Positions 1 through 9,938 of a stretch of DNA of 64,000 nt are shown here, piece after piece. Where the stretch lies: the NCBI RefSeq assembly GCF_040819555.1, contig NZ_CP161920.1, forward strand, positions 757,501 through 821,500, in the 5' to 3' direction. The position numbers and the translations under genes are program-made. Under the pieces are notes generated by a model, which saw nothing but the letters and a program-made list of their open reading frames with translations, did no database searches and was not told the origin of the DNA. How positions within the stretch are numbered: the first letter of the stretch is position 1; each line of letters begins with the position of its first letter. The stretch is from Nitratireductor sp. GISD-1A_MAKvit. GTDB lineage: Bacteria; Pseudomonadota; Alphaproteobacteria; Rhizobiales; Rhizobiaceae.

Positions 1-193
1 GCAGCTGCTCGCCCGCCGTCGTGAGTTCGGTCCCAGTGGTCAACCGGTGAAAGAGCTTCGCTCCGATGGAATCCTCCAGTGCCGCCACCCGGCGCGACAC
101 TGTCGCGTGGTTGAGCCCAAGACGCTTCGCGGCACCCAGAATCTGGCCTGCCCGGGCCACGGCAAGAAAAACGCGCACATCGTCCCAGTTCAT
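1..193 (-). CDS. LysR-family transcriptional regulator, N-terminal part (cut by window edge)
   Basis: Only the first 64 codons lie in the window. They begin MNWDDVRVFLAVARAG and continue through a typical LysR winged helix-turn-helix (LNHATVSRRVAALE, then LFHRLTTG). The ATG at 193 is preferred because an ATG four bases upstream is in another frame. The gene is divergent from mmsA with 144 bases between them, so by the usual LysR arrangement it probably controls mmsA and itself. Ligand and effector domain are outside the window. Confidence 0.85.
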   Translation of the reverse strand, partial: MNWDDVRVFLAVARAGQILGAAKRLGLNHATVSRRVAALEDSIGAKLFHRLTTGTELTTAGEQL

Positions 194-213
194 TCATCGC
201 TCCCGCACTCAAC

Positions 214-285
214 ATTTTTGCACGCGACATAATATTTCGACTTTAATTTTTGCACAACGGTTGCTGTTCGCGTCGCGTTGCAAAA
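214..285. promoter_or_regulatory. Candidate LysR operator between lysR and mmsA
   Basis: The 10-mer ATTTTTGCAC occurs at 214-223 and again at 246-255, 32 bp apart (about three helical turns). A related half-site in the opposite orientation, GTTGCAAAA, lies at 277-285. Repeated half-sites in a divergent LysR intergenic region fit an operator. The assignment is inferred from position and symmetry only. Confidence 0.4.
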
Positions 286-337
286 CCCCGTATGAGTGGT
301 GACAATGACGCCGACTTCATAATCAGGGAGAAGCCTC

Positions 338-1834
<1,497 letters not shown>

Positions 1835-1866
1835 GCGAAAAACGCAGCGTTTTTGCGATTTTTCGG

Positions 1867-1903
1867 AAGAACCCGCACCGGTCACCGGTGCGGGTTCTTT
1901 CGT
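1867..1903 (+). terminator. Intrinsic terminator after mmsA
   Basis: A perfect inverted repeat with 16-base arms and a one-base centre spans 1867-1899 (left arm AAGAACCCGCACCGGT). It lies 33 bases after the mmsA stop. With A-rich and T-rich ends on both sides it could work in either direction. Confidence 0.85.
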
Positions 1904-2017
1904 TCGGGCGGAGTGTGGCCCGTTCCATCTTGTTTTGCCGGAATTATGCAAAATTGATGCGCGATTACCGTAAATTTTGAGGAAACTCGCTGGAAATCCT
2001 CATAAATCTCCTGCCAA

Positions 2018-2050
2018 TGCAATGACATTGCAGTGGTCTGGTGCTAGCTT
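2018..2050 (+). promoter_or_regulatory. Probable liv operon promoter with a palindromic operator over the -35
   Basis: ATGACA at 2022-2027 and TAGCTT at 2045-2050 are separated by 17 bases and resemble sigma-70 -35 and -10 boxes (5/6 and 3/6). The -35 is embedded in a perfect 15-bp palindrome, TGCAATGACATTGCA, at 2018-2032. A repressor bound there would block RNA polymerase. The binding protein is unknown. Confidence 0.45.
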
Positions 2051-2205
2051 CCCGCGTCAACAAGAGCCGGAGAAACCGGCCTTCGGTCAGGAGCCGGTCG
2101 TGGGAAGTTTGCCGTTGCAATCGGGCGTCATTCCTCTACGACTATCAAGGGGAAAAAATAAGAAATGCGCTTGAGAGGCGACATTTCAGGGGAGTTGCAT
2201 ATCAC

Positions 2206-3129
2206 ATGGAATATTTCGTCCAGCAGCTTATCAACGGGCTGACGCTGGGTTCCATCTATGGGCTGATCGCCATTGGCTACACCATGGTCTATGGCATCAT
2301 CGGAATGATCAATTTCGCGCATGGCGACGTCTTCATGATCGGTGCGTTCATCGCTCTGGCGATGTTCCTGATCCTGACGACCGTGCTCGGCTTTGCCTTC
2401 CTGCCCGTGGTGTTGCTCATCGTGCTCATCGTGTCCATGATCTTCACCTCGGCCTGGGGGTGGACGGTCGAGCGGCTCGCTTACCGGCCCCTGCGTGGGT
2501 CCTTCCGCCTCGCTCCGTTGATCACGGCAATTGGCATGTCGATCGTTCTGCAAAATTTCGTGCAGATCACGCAGGGCGCGCGCGTCAAGCCGCTGCCACC
2601 GCAGATCCAGGGCGGCATAACACTGATGGAGGGAAGCGCGACCGGAATTTCGGTCCAGCTTTCCTACATGCAGATCATCATCATTCTGACGACCATTGCA
2701 CTGATGGCGGGCTTCACGCTCCTCATCACCCGCACACCGCTCGGTCGGGCGCAGCGCGCCTGTGAGCAGGACCGCAAAATGGCTGCACTTCTCGGGATCA
2801 ATGTCGACCGCACCATTTCGCTGACCTTCGTGATGGGAGCGGCGCTTGCCGCCGTGGCCGGCCTGATGTTCGTGCTGCTCTATGGCGTCATCGATTTCTA
2901 CATCGGCTTCCTCGCCGGCGTTAAGGCGTTCACCGCAGCGGTGCTCGGCGGCATCGGCTCGCTTCCAGGCGCCATGCTGGGTGGCCTTCTGATCGGTCTC
3001 ATCGAGGTGTTCTGGTCGGGTTATTTCTCGGTCGAGTACAAGGACGTTGCGGCGTTCTCGATCCTGGCAATCGTGCTGATCTTCCTGCCTTCCGGTCTTC
3101 TCGGGCAGCCTGAAGTGGAGAAGGTCTGA
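2206..3129 (+). CDS. livH: Branched-chain amino-acid ABC transporter permease LivH
   Basis: A 307-residue inner-membrane permease with about eight hydrophobic segments. It carries the LivH hallmark GLTLGSIYGLIAIGYTMVYG near the N-terminus and the EAA-like AFTAAVLGGIGSLPGAMLGG near the C-terminus. With LivM it forms the membrane channel of a high-affinity importer for leucine, isoleucine and valine (or related amides). The reading frame is open from 2041, but the ATG at 2206 is chosen because it starts the conserved MEYFVQQLINGL and follows a CAGGGGAG box. Its TGA overlaps the livM start. Confidence 0.93.
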   Translation: MEYFVQQLINGLTLGSIYGLIAIGYTMVYGIIGMINFAHGDVFMIGAFIALAMFLILTTVLGFAFLPVVLLIVLIVSMIFTSAWGWTVERLAYRPLRGSFRLAPLITAIGMSIVLQNFVQITQGARVKPLPPQIQGGITLMEGSATGISVQLSYMQIIIILTTIALMAGFTLLITRTPLGRAQRACEQDRKMAALLGINVDRTISLTFVMGAALAAVAGLMFVLLYGVIDFYIGFLAGVKAFTAAVLGGIGSLPGAMLGGLLIGLIEVFWSGYFSVEYKDVAAFSILAIVLIFLPSGLLGQPEVEKV

Positions 3130-4521
3130 TGGCGATGAACGGTTCGAACAGGGCGGTCGCTGCACAGCAGAACGACCCCAATTCCTTTGCCGCTTCGGTC
3201 AAGGATGCCGCCATGGCCGGCTTCCTGGTCGCTGTGCTCGGCTTCTTCTTCATCGGTATCCGCACCGACATCGCTCCCGGTGGTCTTGATCTCAAGATGC
3301 GCTGGGGCGCGTGGATCATCTCGATCCTCGTCGTGTTCGCGGGCCGGCTTCTGCTCAATCTCTTCGTGCTCAAGACTGACAGTCCCGTCACGCGGAAACT
3401 GGCAGACGCGATGCCCAGCGGTTCGCGCTTTGCCGGAACGGGCAAATGGCTCATGCGGGCGCTCTTCGCCTTTGCACTGGTCCTGCCCTTCTTCTTCACG
3501 ACCTTCTTTCCCGGCAAGGATCGCCAGTTTATCGATCTGGCCATCCTGATCATGACCTACATCATGCTCGGCTGGGGGCTGAACATCGTGGTGGGGCTCG
3601 CAGGGCCTGCTCGATCTGGGTTACGTCGCCTTCTACGCCGTCGGCGCATACTCCTTCGCGCTTCTGGCGCAGTATCTCGATATCGGCTTCTGGTTCGCCC
3701 TGCCGCTCGCCGGCATCCTGGCGGCCTGCTGGGGCGTCGTGCTCGGCTTTCCGGTGCTCAGACTGCGCGGTGATTATCTCGCGATCGTGACGCTCGCCTT
3801 TGGTGAGATCATTCGTGTGGTCCTCTTGAACTGGTACGAGTTCACGAATGGTCCCGATGGCATTTCCGGCATTCCGAAGCCGACTTTCTTCGGCCTGCCA
3901 CTGAAGCGGGGCGAGGGCGGTTTTGCCGATTTCTTCGGCATTGCCTACGACCCGATCCAGCGCTTCATCTTCCTCTACTACATCATTTTCGTTCTGGCGC
4001 TGATCACCAATTTCGTGACCATGCGCCTGCGCCGTCTGCCCATCGGGCGTGCGTGGGAAGCGCTGCGTGAGGATGAAATCGCCTGCCGTTCGCTCGGCAT
4101 CAACACGCGCAACACCAAGCTTACGGCCTTCTCCATTGGCGCCATGTTTGGCGGCTTTGCAGGCTCGTTCTTTGCCACAAGGCAGGGCTTCATCTCGCCG
4201 GAGAGCTTCACCTTCCTGGAATCGGCGATCATTCTCGCCATTGTGGTTCTGGGTGGTCTTGGCTCGCAGGTGGGCGTGGTGATCGCGTCGATCGTGATGA
4301 TCGGCGGCATCGAGATGCTGCGCAATCTCGGCTTCCTTCAGCAGGTTTTCGGCTCCGGCTTCGATCCGGTTCAGTATCGCATGCTGATCTTCGGCCTCGC
4401 CATGGTTCTCATCATGGTGTGGAAGCCGCGTGGACTGATTTCGACCCGGGAACCATCCGTGGTCCTGAAGGAAAAGAAACGCATCGGCGCCGATATGGTG
4501 GCTCAGGGTGAGGGACACTGA
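3129..4521 (+). CDS. livM: Branched-chain amino-acid ABC transporter permease LivM (frameshifted here)
   Basis: Second membrane permease of the Liv importer. The first part (from [16 protein letters not shown]) is in one frame up to LNIVVGLAG. The rest ([20 protein letters not shown] onward, including [19 protein letters not shown]) is in the next frame. The break is GCAGGGCCTGC, where one G too many lies at 3603-3605. Reading GGCCT there restores a 463-residue LivM with the long N-terminal extension usual in rhizobia. It overlaps livH and livG by one to two bases (TGATG). I treat the gene as functional with a sequence error. Confidence 0.88.
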
Positions 4522-6205
4522 TGGACGCGGCAACGACCATGAAAAACACTGATCAGTCGACGCCCGGCTGGGACCGGGATCCGGTCCTGAGCGTCGAACA
4601 TCTGACCATGCGCTTCGGCGGCCTCGTGGCCGTCGGAGACCTCTCCTTCAATGTTGGTCGGGGCGACATCACCGCCCTGATCGGGCCCAATGGCGCGGGC
4701 AAGACCACGGTCTTCAACTGCGTCACCGGCTTCTACAAACCGACCGAAGGCCGCATCGTGATGCGTCACGGGCCGGGCCGGCAGCAGGAAGACGTGGAAA
4801 CGTTGACCGATAGCGGCCAGCGCTGGAAGACCACCGGAAACGGTGCCGTCTACCTGCTTGAACGCATGCCCGATCACGAGATCTCGCACAAGGCCAGGGT
4901 GGCGCGCACCTTCCAGAACATCCGCCTGTTTGGCGGCATGACCGTTCTGGAAAACCTGCTGGTTGCCCAGCACAACCCGCTCATGGTGGCCTCCGGCTTT
5001 TCCATCGGTGGCATTCTGGGTCTGCCAGGCTTCAAGAAGGCGCAGCAGGAGGCGGTCGACAGGGCGGTTTACTGGCTCGAACACACAAACCTCATCGATC
5101 GTGCCGACGATCCGGCGGCTGATCTGCCCTATGGTGCGCAGCGTCGCCTGGAGATCGCACGCGCCATGTGCACCAAGCCGCAGCTTCTGTGTCTGGATGA
5201 GCCGGCAGCGGGCCTGAACCCGCGCGAATCCGCCGAGCTCAACGGGTTGCTGAAGTATATCCGCGACGAGCACAAGGTGTCCGTGCTTCTGATCGAGCAC
5301 GACATGGGCGTGGTGATGGAAATCTCCGATCATGTGATCGTGCTGGATTACGGTGTGAAAATCTCCGACGGCCCCGCCGAAGCGGTCAAGAACGACCCCA
5401 AGGTCATCGCGGCCTATCTGGGTGTCGACGACGAGGCCGAGATCGACATGCCGGAGGTGCGTGAGGATCTGGCCAGGGTCTCCCGGAAAAAACCGGCAAA
5501 GAAGGCAGCGGCGTCCAAACCCGCTTCAACCTCTGGAAAGAAGACAGGTGCGGCAGCGAAGAAGCCCGCCGCAACGACAAGGTCTTCAACAAAGGCAGCG
5601 AGCACGAAGACGCCGGCTGCCAGGGCTTCGAAACCGCGCACGGCAAAGTCGACCGCGTCGAAGCCTGCTTCCGCAAAGCCCGCCGCGACAAAAACCACCG
5701 CGATAAAGCCCACTTCGGCAAAGGCTGCGGCTTCCGCTTCCCCCGCGTCCCAAACCGCCGCAAAGCCCAAAGCCGCCGCAAAGCCCAAAGCCGCGACAAA
5801 GCCGAAGGCCGCTCCGGCCGCCAGCGAGGTCAAGGTTGCCAATGCCGGCGATTATCCCGGCAGCCAGCCGCACGGCACGAAGAAGCCGCGCGCAGGCGGG
5901 GCCAACAACCTCACCCGCGTCAAGGGCATCGGCCCGGCCAGCGAAAAGAAGCTGAACGCTCTCGGTGTCTGGCATTTCGATCAGATCGCTGCCTGGAAGA
6001 AAGCCGAAGTGCAGTGGGTCGGCTCCTACCTCGCCTTCCCCGGCCGCATCGAGCGTGAGGAATGGGTCAAGCAGGCAAAGGTGCTCGCAAAGGGCGGAGA
6101 GACCGAGTTCTCCAAACGCGTCGACAAGGGCCAGGTCGCGTCCAGCGTGCCCGGCAAACGCGGCGCACAGCCCAAGAAGAAGACCACCGCTAAGGGAGGC
6201 AAGGC

Positions 6206-6209
<4 letters not shown>
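4521..6209 (+). CDS. livG: ABC transporter ATPase LivG with a Lys/Ala/Pro tail and C-terminal helix-hairpin-helix domain
   Basis: A 562-residue protein, about twice the size of a usual LivG (250-300). Residues 20-302 are a complete ATPase: Walker A GPNGAGKTT at 55-63, LPYGAQRRLEIARAM signature near 202-216, Walker B LLCLDEP, and the H-loop in LLIEHDMG. A 35-residue insert after strand GRIVM is common in rhizobial LivG. Residues about 320-435 are a low-complexity Lys/Ala/Pro/Ser/Thr linker resembling histone H1. Residues about 460-540 are a helix-hairpin-helix-like domain (LTRVKGIGPASEKKLNALGV, then GRIEREEWVKQAKVLAKGG and FSKRVDKG). That domain closely resembles the tail on rhizobial NuoE. 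The end overlaps livF (ATGA). ATPase function is secure; the role of the tail is unknown. Confidence 0.92.
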
Positions 6210-6939
<730 letters not shown>

Positions 6940-6940
<1 letters not shown>

Positions 6941-7305
6941 TGGAACACGCAAACGGGCCGATCTGGGAAGTTTCCTTCTGGGAGTTCTTCTTCGTTACGG
7001 TGCTTCTGGCCGGCAGCGCTGCCTATCTTACCGGGCGTGCCATGGCGCGCACCTGGCAGGGCGATGGGCATCTCGCCTTCTATATCGTGCTTCTGGCACT
7101 GGCCACGCGCTTCATTCACTACGCGCTGTTCAGCGGCACTCTCCTGTCGCTGCACTACTACATTGTCGATCTGATCGTGCTGCTCATAATCGCCTTTATC
7201 GGCAAGCGTATTACGCGCGCCGGTCAGATGGCGACACAGTATAGCTTTGAGTATCGGCGTAGTGGACCGCTTGGCTGGGAGCGTTCGGGCCGAACGGATT
7301 CATGA
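6940..7305 (+). CDS. DUF6867 family small membrane protein in the liv operon
   Basis: A 121-residue protein with three predicted membrane segments (FFFVTVLLAGSAAYLTG, AFYIVLLALATRF, YYIVDLIVLLIIAFIG) and a conserved RxGPLGWER-type end. The TGATG overlap with livF shows it is part of the liv operon. Members of this family sit at this place in many Hyphomicrobiales liv clusters. From position it may be an accessory subunit of the importer, but its function is not established. Confidence 0.8.
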
Positions 7306-7360
7306 TTAACCGGTGTGAAGCCTTTATTTCTTTTTTGATTTGAGGTTTCATGCCGATTAA

Positions 7361-7379
7361 GCGGGCCGTCTCGGCCCGC
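7361..7379 (+). promoter_or_regulatory. Strong hairpin in the livJ leader
   Basis: GCGGGCCG and CGGCCCGC flank a 3-base loop, with no T-run after it. It lies between the DUF6867 gene and livJ. Downstream, CCGGAAAGCCAA is repeated at 7390-7401 and 7411-7422, exactly 21 bp apart. The hairpin could protect or separate the livJ message, since the binding protein is usually needed in excess. This role is inferred. Confidence 0.4.
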
Positions 7380-7454
7380 ACAGGCCAAACCGGAAAGCCA
7401 AACACCATTTCCGGAAAGCCAAGGGAACTTCTGGTGTTTTTAAAGGGAGAAGTC

Positions 7455-8556
7455 ATGAAAAAGGCACTTATGGCTGGCGCAGCACTCAGCCTGATGATGA
7501 CCGGTTCCGCCTGGGCGGACATCACGATTGCAGTTGCTGGCCCCATGACGGGTCAATACGCTTCCTTCGGCGAGCAGATGAAGGCGGGCGCTGAACAGGC
7601 TGTCGCAGACATCAATGAAGCCGGCGGTGTCAACGGCGAAATGCTGAAGCTGGAAGTGGGCGATGATGCCTGCGATCCCAAGCAGGCTGTCGCGGTTGCA
7701 AACCAGTTTGCCGGTTCCGGCGTTGCCTTCGTAGCAGGTCACTTCTGCTCGGGTTCCTCCATCCCGGCATCTTCGGTCTACGCCGAGGAAGGCATCATCC
7801 AGATTTCGCCAGCCTCCACCAATCCGGCATTCACCGACAACCGCCCGGGCCCCGGCGTCTACCGCGTCTGCGGCCGTGACGACCAGCAGGGCGATGTCGC
7901 AGGCAAGTTCCTCGTCGAAAACTTCGGCGACAAGAAAGTTGCCTTCGTCCACGACAAGACCGCTTATGGCAAGGGTCTGGCAGATGCCACGAAGGCGGGC
8001 CTATGAGGCAGCTGGCGGTGAGGCGGCTCTCTACGAAGCCTATACCGCCGGTGAAAAGGACTACACCGCGCTTGTCTCCAAGCTGAAACAGGAAGGCATT
8101 GGCGTCCTTTATGTCGGTGGCTATCACACCGAAGCCGGCCTCATGGCACGCCAGATGCGCGAGCAGGGCATGGACACGCTTCTTGTTTCGGGCGATGCGC
8201 TTGTCACCGACGAGTACTGGGCCATCACCGGCGATGCCGGCGAGGGCACGTTGATGACCTTCTCGCCGGACCCGCGCAAGAACGAGGTCGCCAAGCCTGT
8301 CGTCGACAAGCTGCTTGCTGCCGGCAAGACGGCTGAGGGCTACGCGCTCTACACCTACGCCGCCATTCAGGCATGGAAGGATGCCGTGGAGGCAGCCGGT
8401 TCCACCGATTACGATCCGGTCGTTGCCGCACTCAATGACGGCAATTTCTCCACCGTCCTCGGCGACCTGTCCTTCGACGACAAGGGCGACGTCACGCTGC
8501 CCGGCTATGTCTTCTACGAATGGAAAGACGGTCAGTACGATTACCTCGAGCAGTAA
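7455..8556 (+). CDS. livJ: Branched-chain amino-acid ABC transporter substrate-binding protein LivJ (frameshifted here)
   Basis: A periplasmic type-1 binding protein. It has a Sec signal peptide MKKALMAGAALSLMMTGSAWA, then the family start DITIAVAGPMTGQYASFG. AGGGAGA lies 4 bases before the ATG. The frame breaks at AAGGCGGGCCTATGAG (extra G in the run 7997-7999). Dropping one G gives ...ADATKAAYEAAGGEAALYEA... and a 366-residue LivJ of usual length ending YDYLEQ. It supplies the LivHMGF importer. A strong terminator follows. Confidence 0.9.
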
Positions 8557-8580
8557 GCCACTGGCTTGATTGAGGTTCGA

Positions 8581-8611
8581 CGGCCCGGCAGCGATGCCGG
8601 GCCGTTTCCTT
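8581..8611 (+). terminator. Intrinsic terminator after livJ
   Basis: CGGCCCGGCA, a 4-base loop, then TGCCGGGCCG at 8581-8604, followed by the T-rich tract TTTCCTTTT. It is 24 bases after the livJ stop and closes the liv operon. Confidence 0.88.
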
Positions 8612-8641
8612 TTGGTGAAGCGGCTGGCGCGCCGCTCTCTT

Positions 8642-8784
8642 CGTGATCCTCGGACCTGATCCGAGGATCCATGCCGCAACACCGGGGATAAACTCCGGCC
8701 TTCAAGAAACTGCCCCACTTTTTCTCCCGCGCACCCCGTCACCACCGCAAAGGCATGGATCCTATGGTCAAGCCATAGGATGAC
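8642..8784. repeat. Composite palindromic repeat, GTCATCC...GGATGAC family
   Basis: The left end is a hairpin around GGATCCATGCC. The right end carries the mirrored GGCATGGATCC, then a second hairpin (CCTATGG / CCATAGG) and GGATGACG. The whole 143-bp unit is an imperfect inverted repeat with its own terminal hairpins. It belongs to the same general family as the copies at 9208-9632. No gene is seen in it. Confidence 0.6.
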
Positions 8785-8859
8785 GAGAGCGTTGAAGTGC
8801 TCATCCCATTCACTATTCACCATTTACCATTCACTCCTTTTCCCCCACCCCCAAAACCT

Positions 8860-9130
8860 CCGCTACACTCCCCCCATCGCCCCTGTCGGGAACCGGGTCC
8901 GGAGCCGGGGATCAGGAGGGGCGACGGCAGCCTCCCCCTCGGGTTCGGTGACCCGAGGCCTGTGAGGGCCCGCAAAAGGCCGGCGGCCGGCATCATGTCG
9001 GTTGCGGAAAAGCCGCTAGGGCAAAGTTTGCCCGAGTGACCGGTCGGCAGTCGGGACAGCGGCCGGCGGGGCGCGCTTTTCGCGCCACTTATTTCCCAAC
9101 AGAGAGGCACGAAAAACGCGCCCCGTTTCC
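8860..9130. other. Gene-free GC-rich stretch with several strong hairpins, possible structured RNA
   Basis: I find no credible gene between livJ and pyc. This part holds three near-perfect hairpins: CCTCGGGT/ACCCGAGG at 8937-8958, GGGCAAA/TTTGCCC at 9019-9033, and GGCGCG/CGCGCC at 9070-9086. It does not show the conserved cores I know for RNase P RNA, tmRNA, SRP RNA or the common riboswitches. It could be a structured RNA or degenerate repeat DNA. Confidence 0.25.
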
Positions 9131-9207
9131 CGAACGATCCAGACCCCGGCGGCAAACCCCGCGCGGCAACGATGGAGCCTGCCCGAAATGTCCACTCCCC
9201 ACCACCC

Positions 9208-9357
9208 CGTCATCCCGGGCTTGACCCGGGACCCATTGGCAGAGCGCGCAGGAGCACGGCCCGGTTCTCACCCCGGCACCACGGGCCGCACCCTCTGCGG
9301 CACCCGGCCACGCCTCTCAATGGGTCCCGGCTCTCGCTCCGCTCGGCCGGGATGACG
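9208..9357. repeat. 150-bp palindromic repeat, copy 1
   Basis: It begins CGTCATCCCGGGCTTGACCC and ends with the mirrored CGGCCGGGATGACG. CCCATTG near the left end pairs with CAATGGG near the right end. Copy 2 starts 173 bp later and is nearly identical, including the internal segment GAGCACGGCCCGGTTCTCAC. This is the widespread rhizobial GTCATCCCGG type of intergenic repeat. Confidence 0.85.
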
Positions 9358-9380
9358 ACGATGAAGCGCTCACCCCATCC

Positions 9381-9530
9381 CGTCATCCCGGGCTTGACCC
9401 GGGACCCATTGGAAGAATGTGCAAGAGCACGGCCCGGTTCTCACCCCGGCACCACGGGCCGCACCCTCTGCGGCACCCGGCCACGCCTCTCAATGGGTCC
9501 CGGCTCTCGCTTCGCTCGGCCGGGATGACG
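9381..9530. repeat. 150-bp palindromic repeat, copy 2
   Basis: Same length and ends as copy 1, with only a few base changes (for example GGAAGAATGT in place of GGCAGAGCGC). The tandem arrangement points to a local duplication of the unit together with its spacer. Confidence 0.85.
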
Positions 9531-9553
9531 AGGGTGGATAGGTCACGCCACAC

Positions 9554-9632
9554 CGTCATCCCGGAAGCCGCAGGCTATCCGGGACCCATTGGAAGAGCGT
9601 GCAGGAGCACGGCCCGGTTCTCGCCATGCTCC
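9554..9632. repeat. 150-bp palindromic repeat, truncated copy 3
   Basis: It keeps the left end (CGTCATCCCGG, then CCCATTGGAAGAGCGTGC and AGCACGGCCCGGTTCTC) but is cut off at about 9632, where unrelated sequence and then a different repeat family begin. The inner hairpin differs (GGAAGCCGCAGGCTATCC). Confidence 0.7.
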
Positions 9633-9661
9633 GTTTGAAGAATGCCCGCCAACGCCAAACG

Positions 9662-9702
9662 CCCCTTCTCCCCGCAGGCGGGGAGAAGGTGAGGATGAGG
9701 GG
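9662..9702. repeat. CTTCTCCCCG palindromic repeat, intergenic copy
   Basis: CCTTCTCCCCGCAGGCGGGG, then AGAAGGTGAGGATGAGGGG. This is a common rhizobial intergenic palindrome. The same element occurs three times inside the coding sequence of ftsY at 62294-62584, so both settings can be compared within this window. Confidence 0.85.
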
Positions 9703-9938
9703 CGAGCGCCATCACTTGCCACAGTGAGGAAGGCGGGAGCGGCCATCGGGCGGAAGCGACCCTCGCCGAAACGCGTGAAATGAAAAAGCCGGCTTCAAAA
9801 CATGCAAAGCTGACTTCGCGTCAAGAAAGTTTGCACCGCAGCATCGTCCACGCTAATCATACCGCGTCATTCGGCGCGGGAGGGGAGTTTCGCGCCGGGC
9901 AATCCCGCACAAACCTTCTCTTCCCGGAGTTTTTGCCA

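Noticed and set aside
8780..9213. Small open frames on both strands between livJ and pyc
   Set aside because: They have Arg/Pro/Gly-rich composition without ribosome-binding sites or family features, and they overlap hairpins and repeats.
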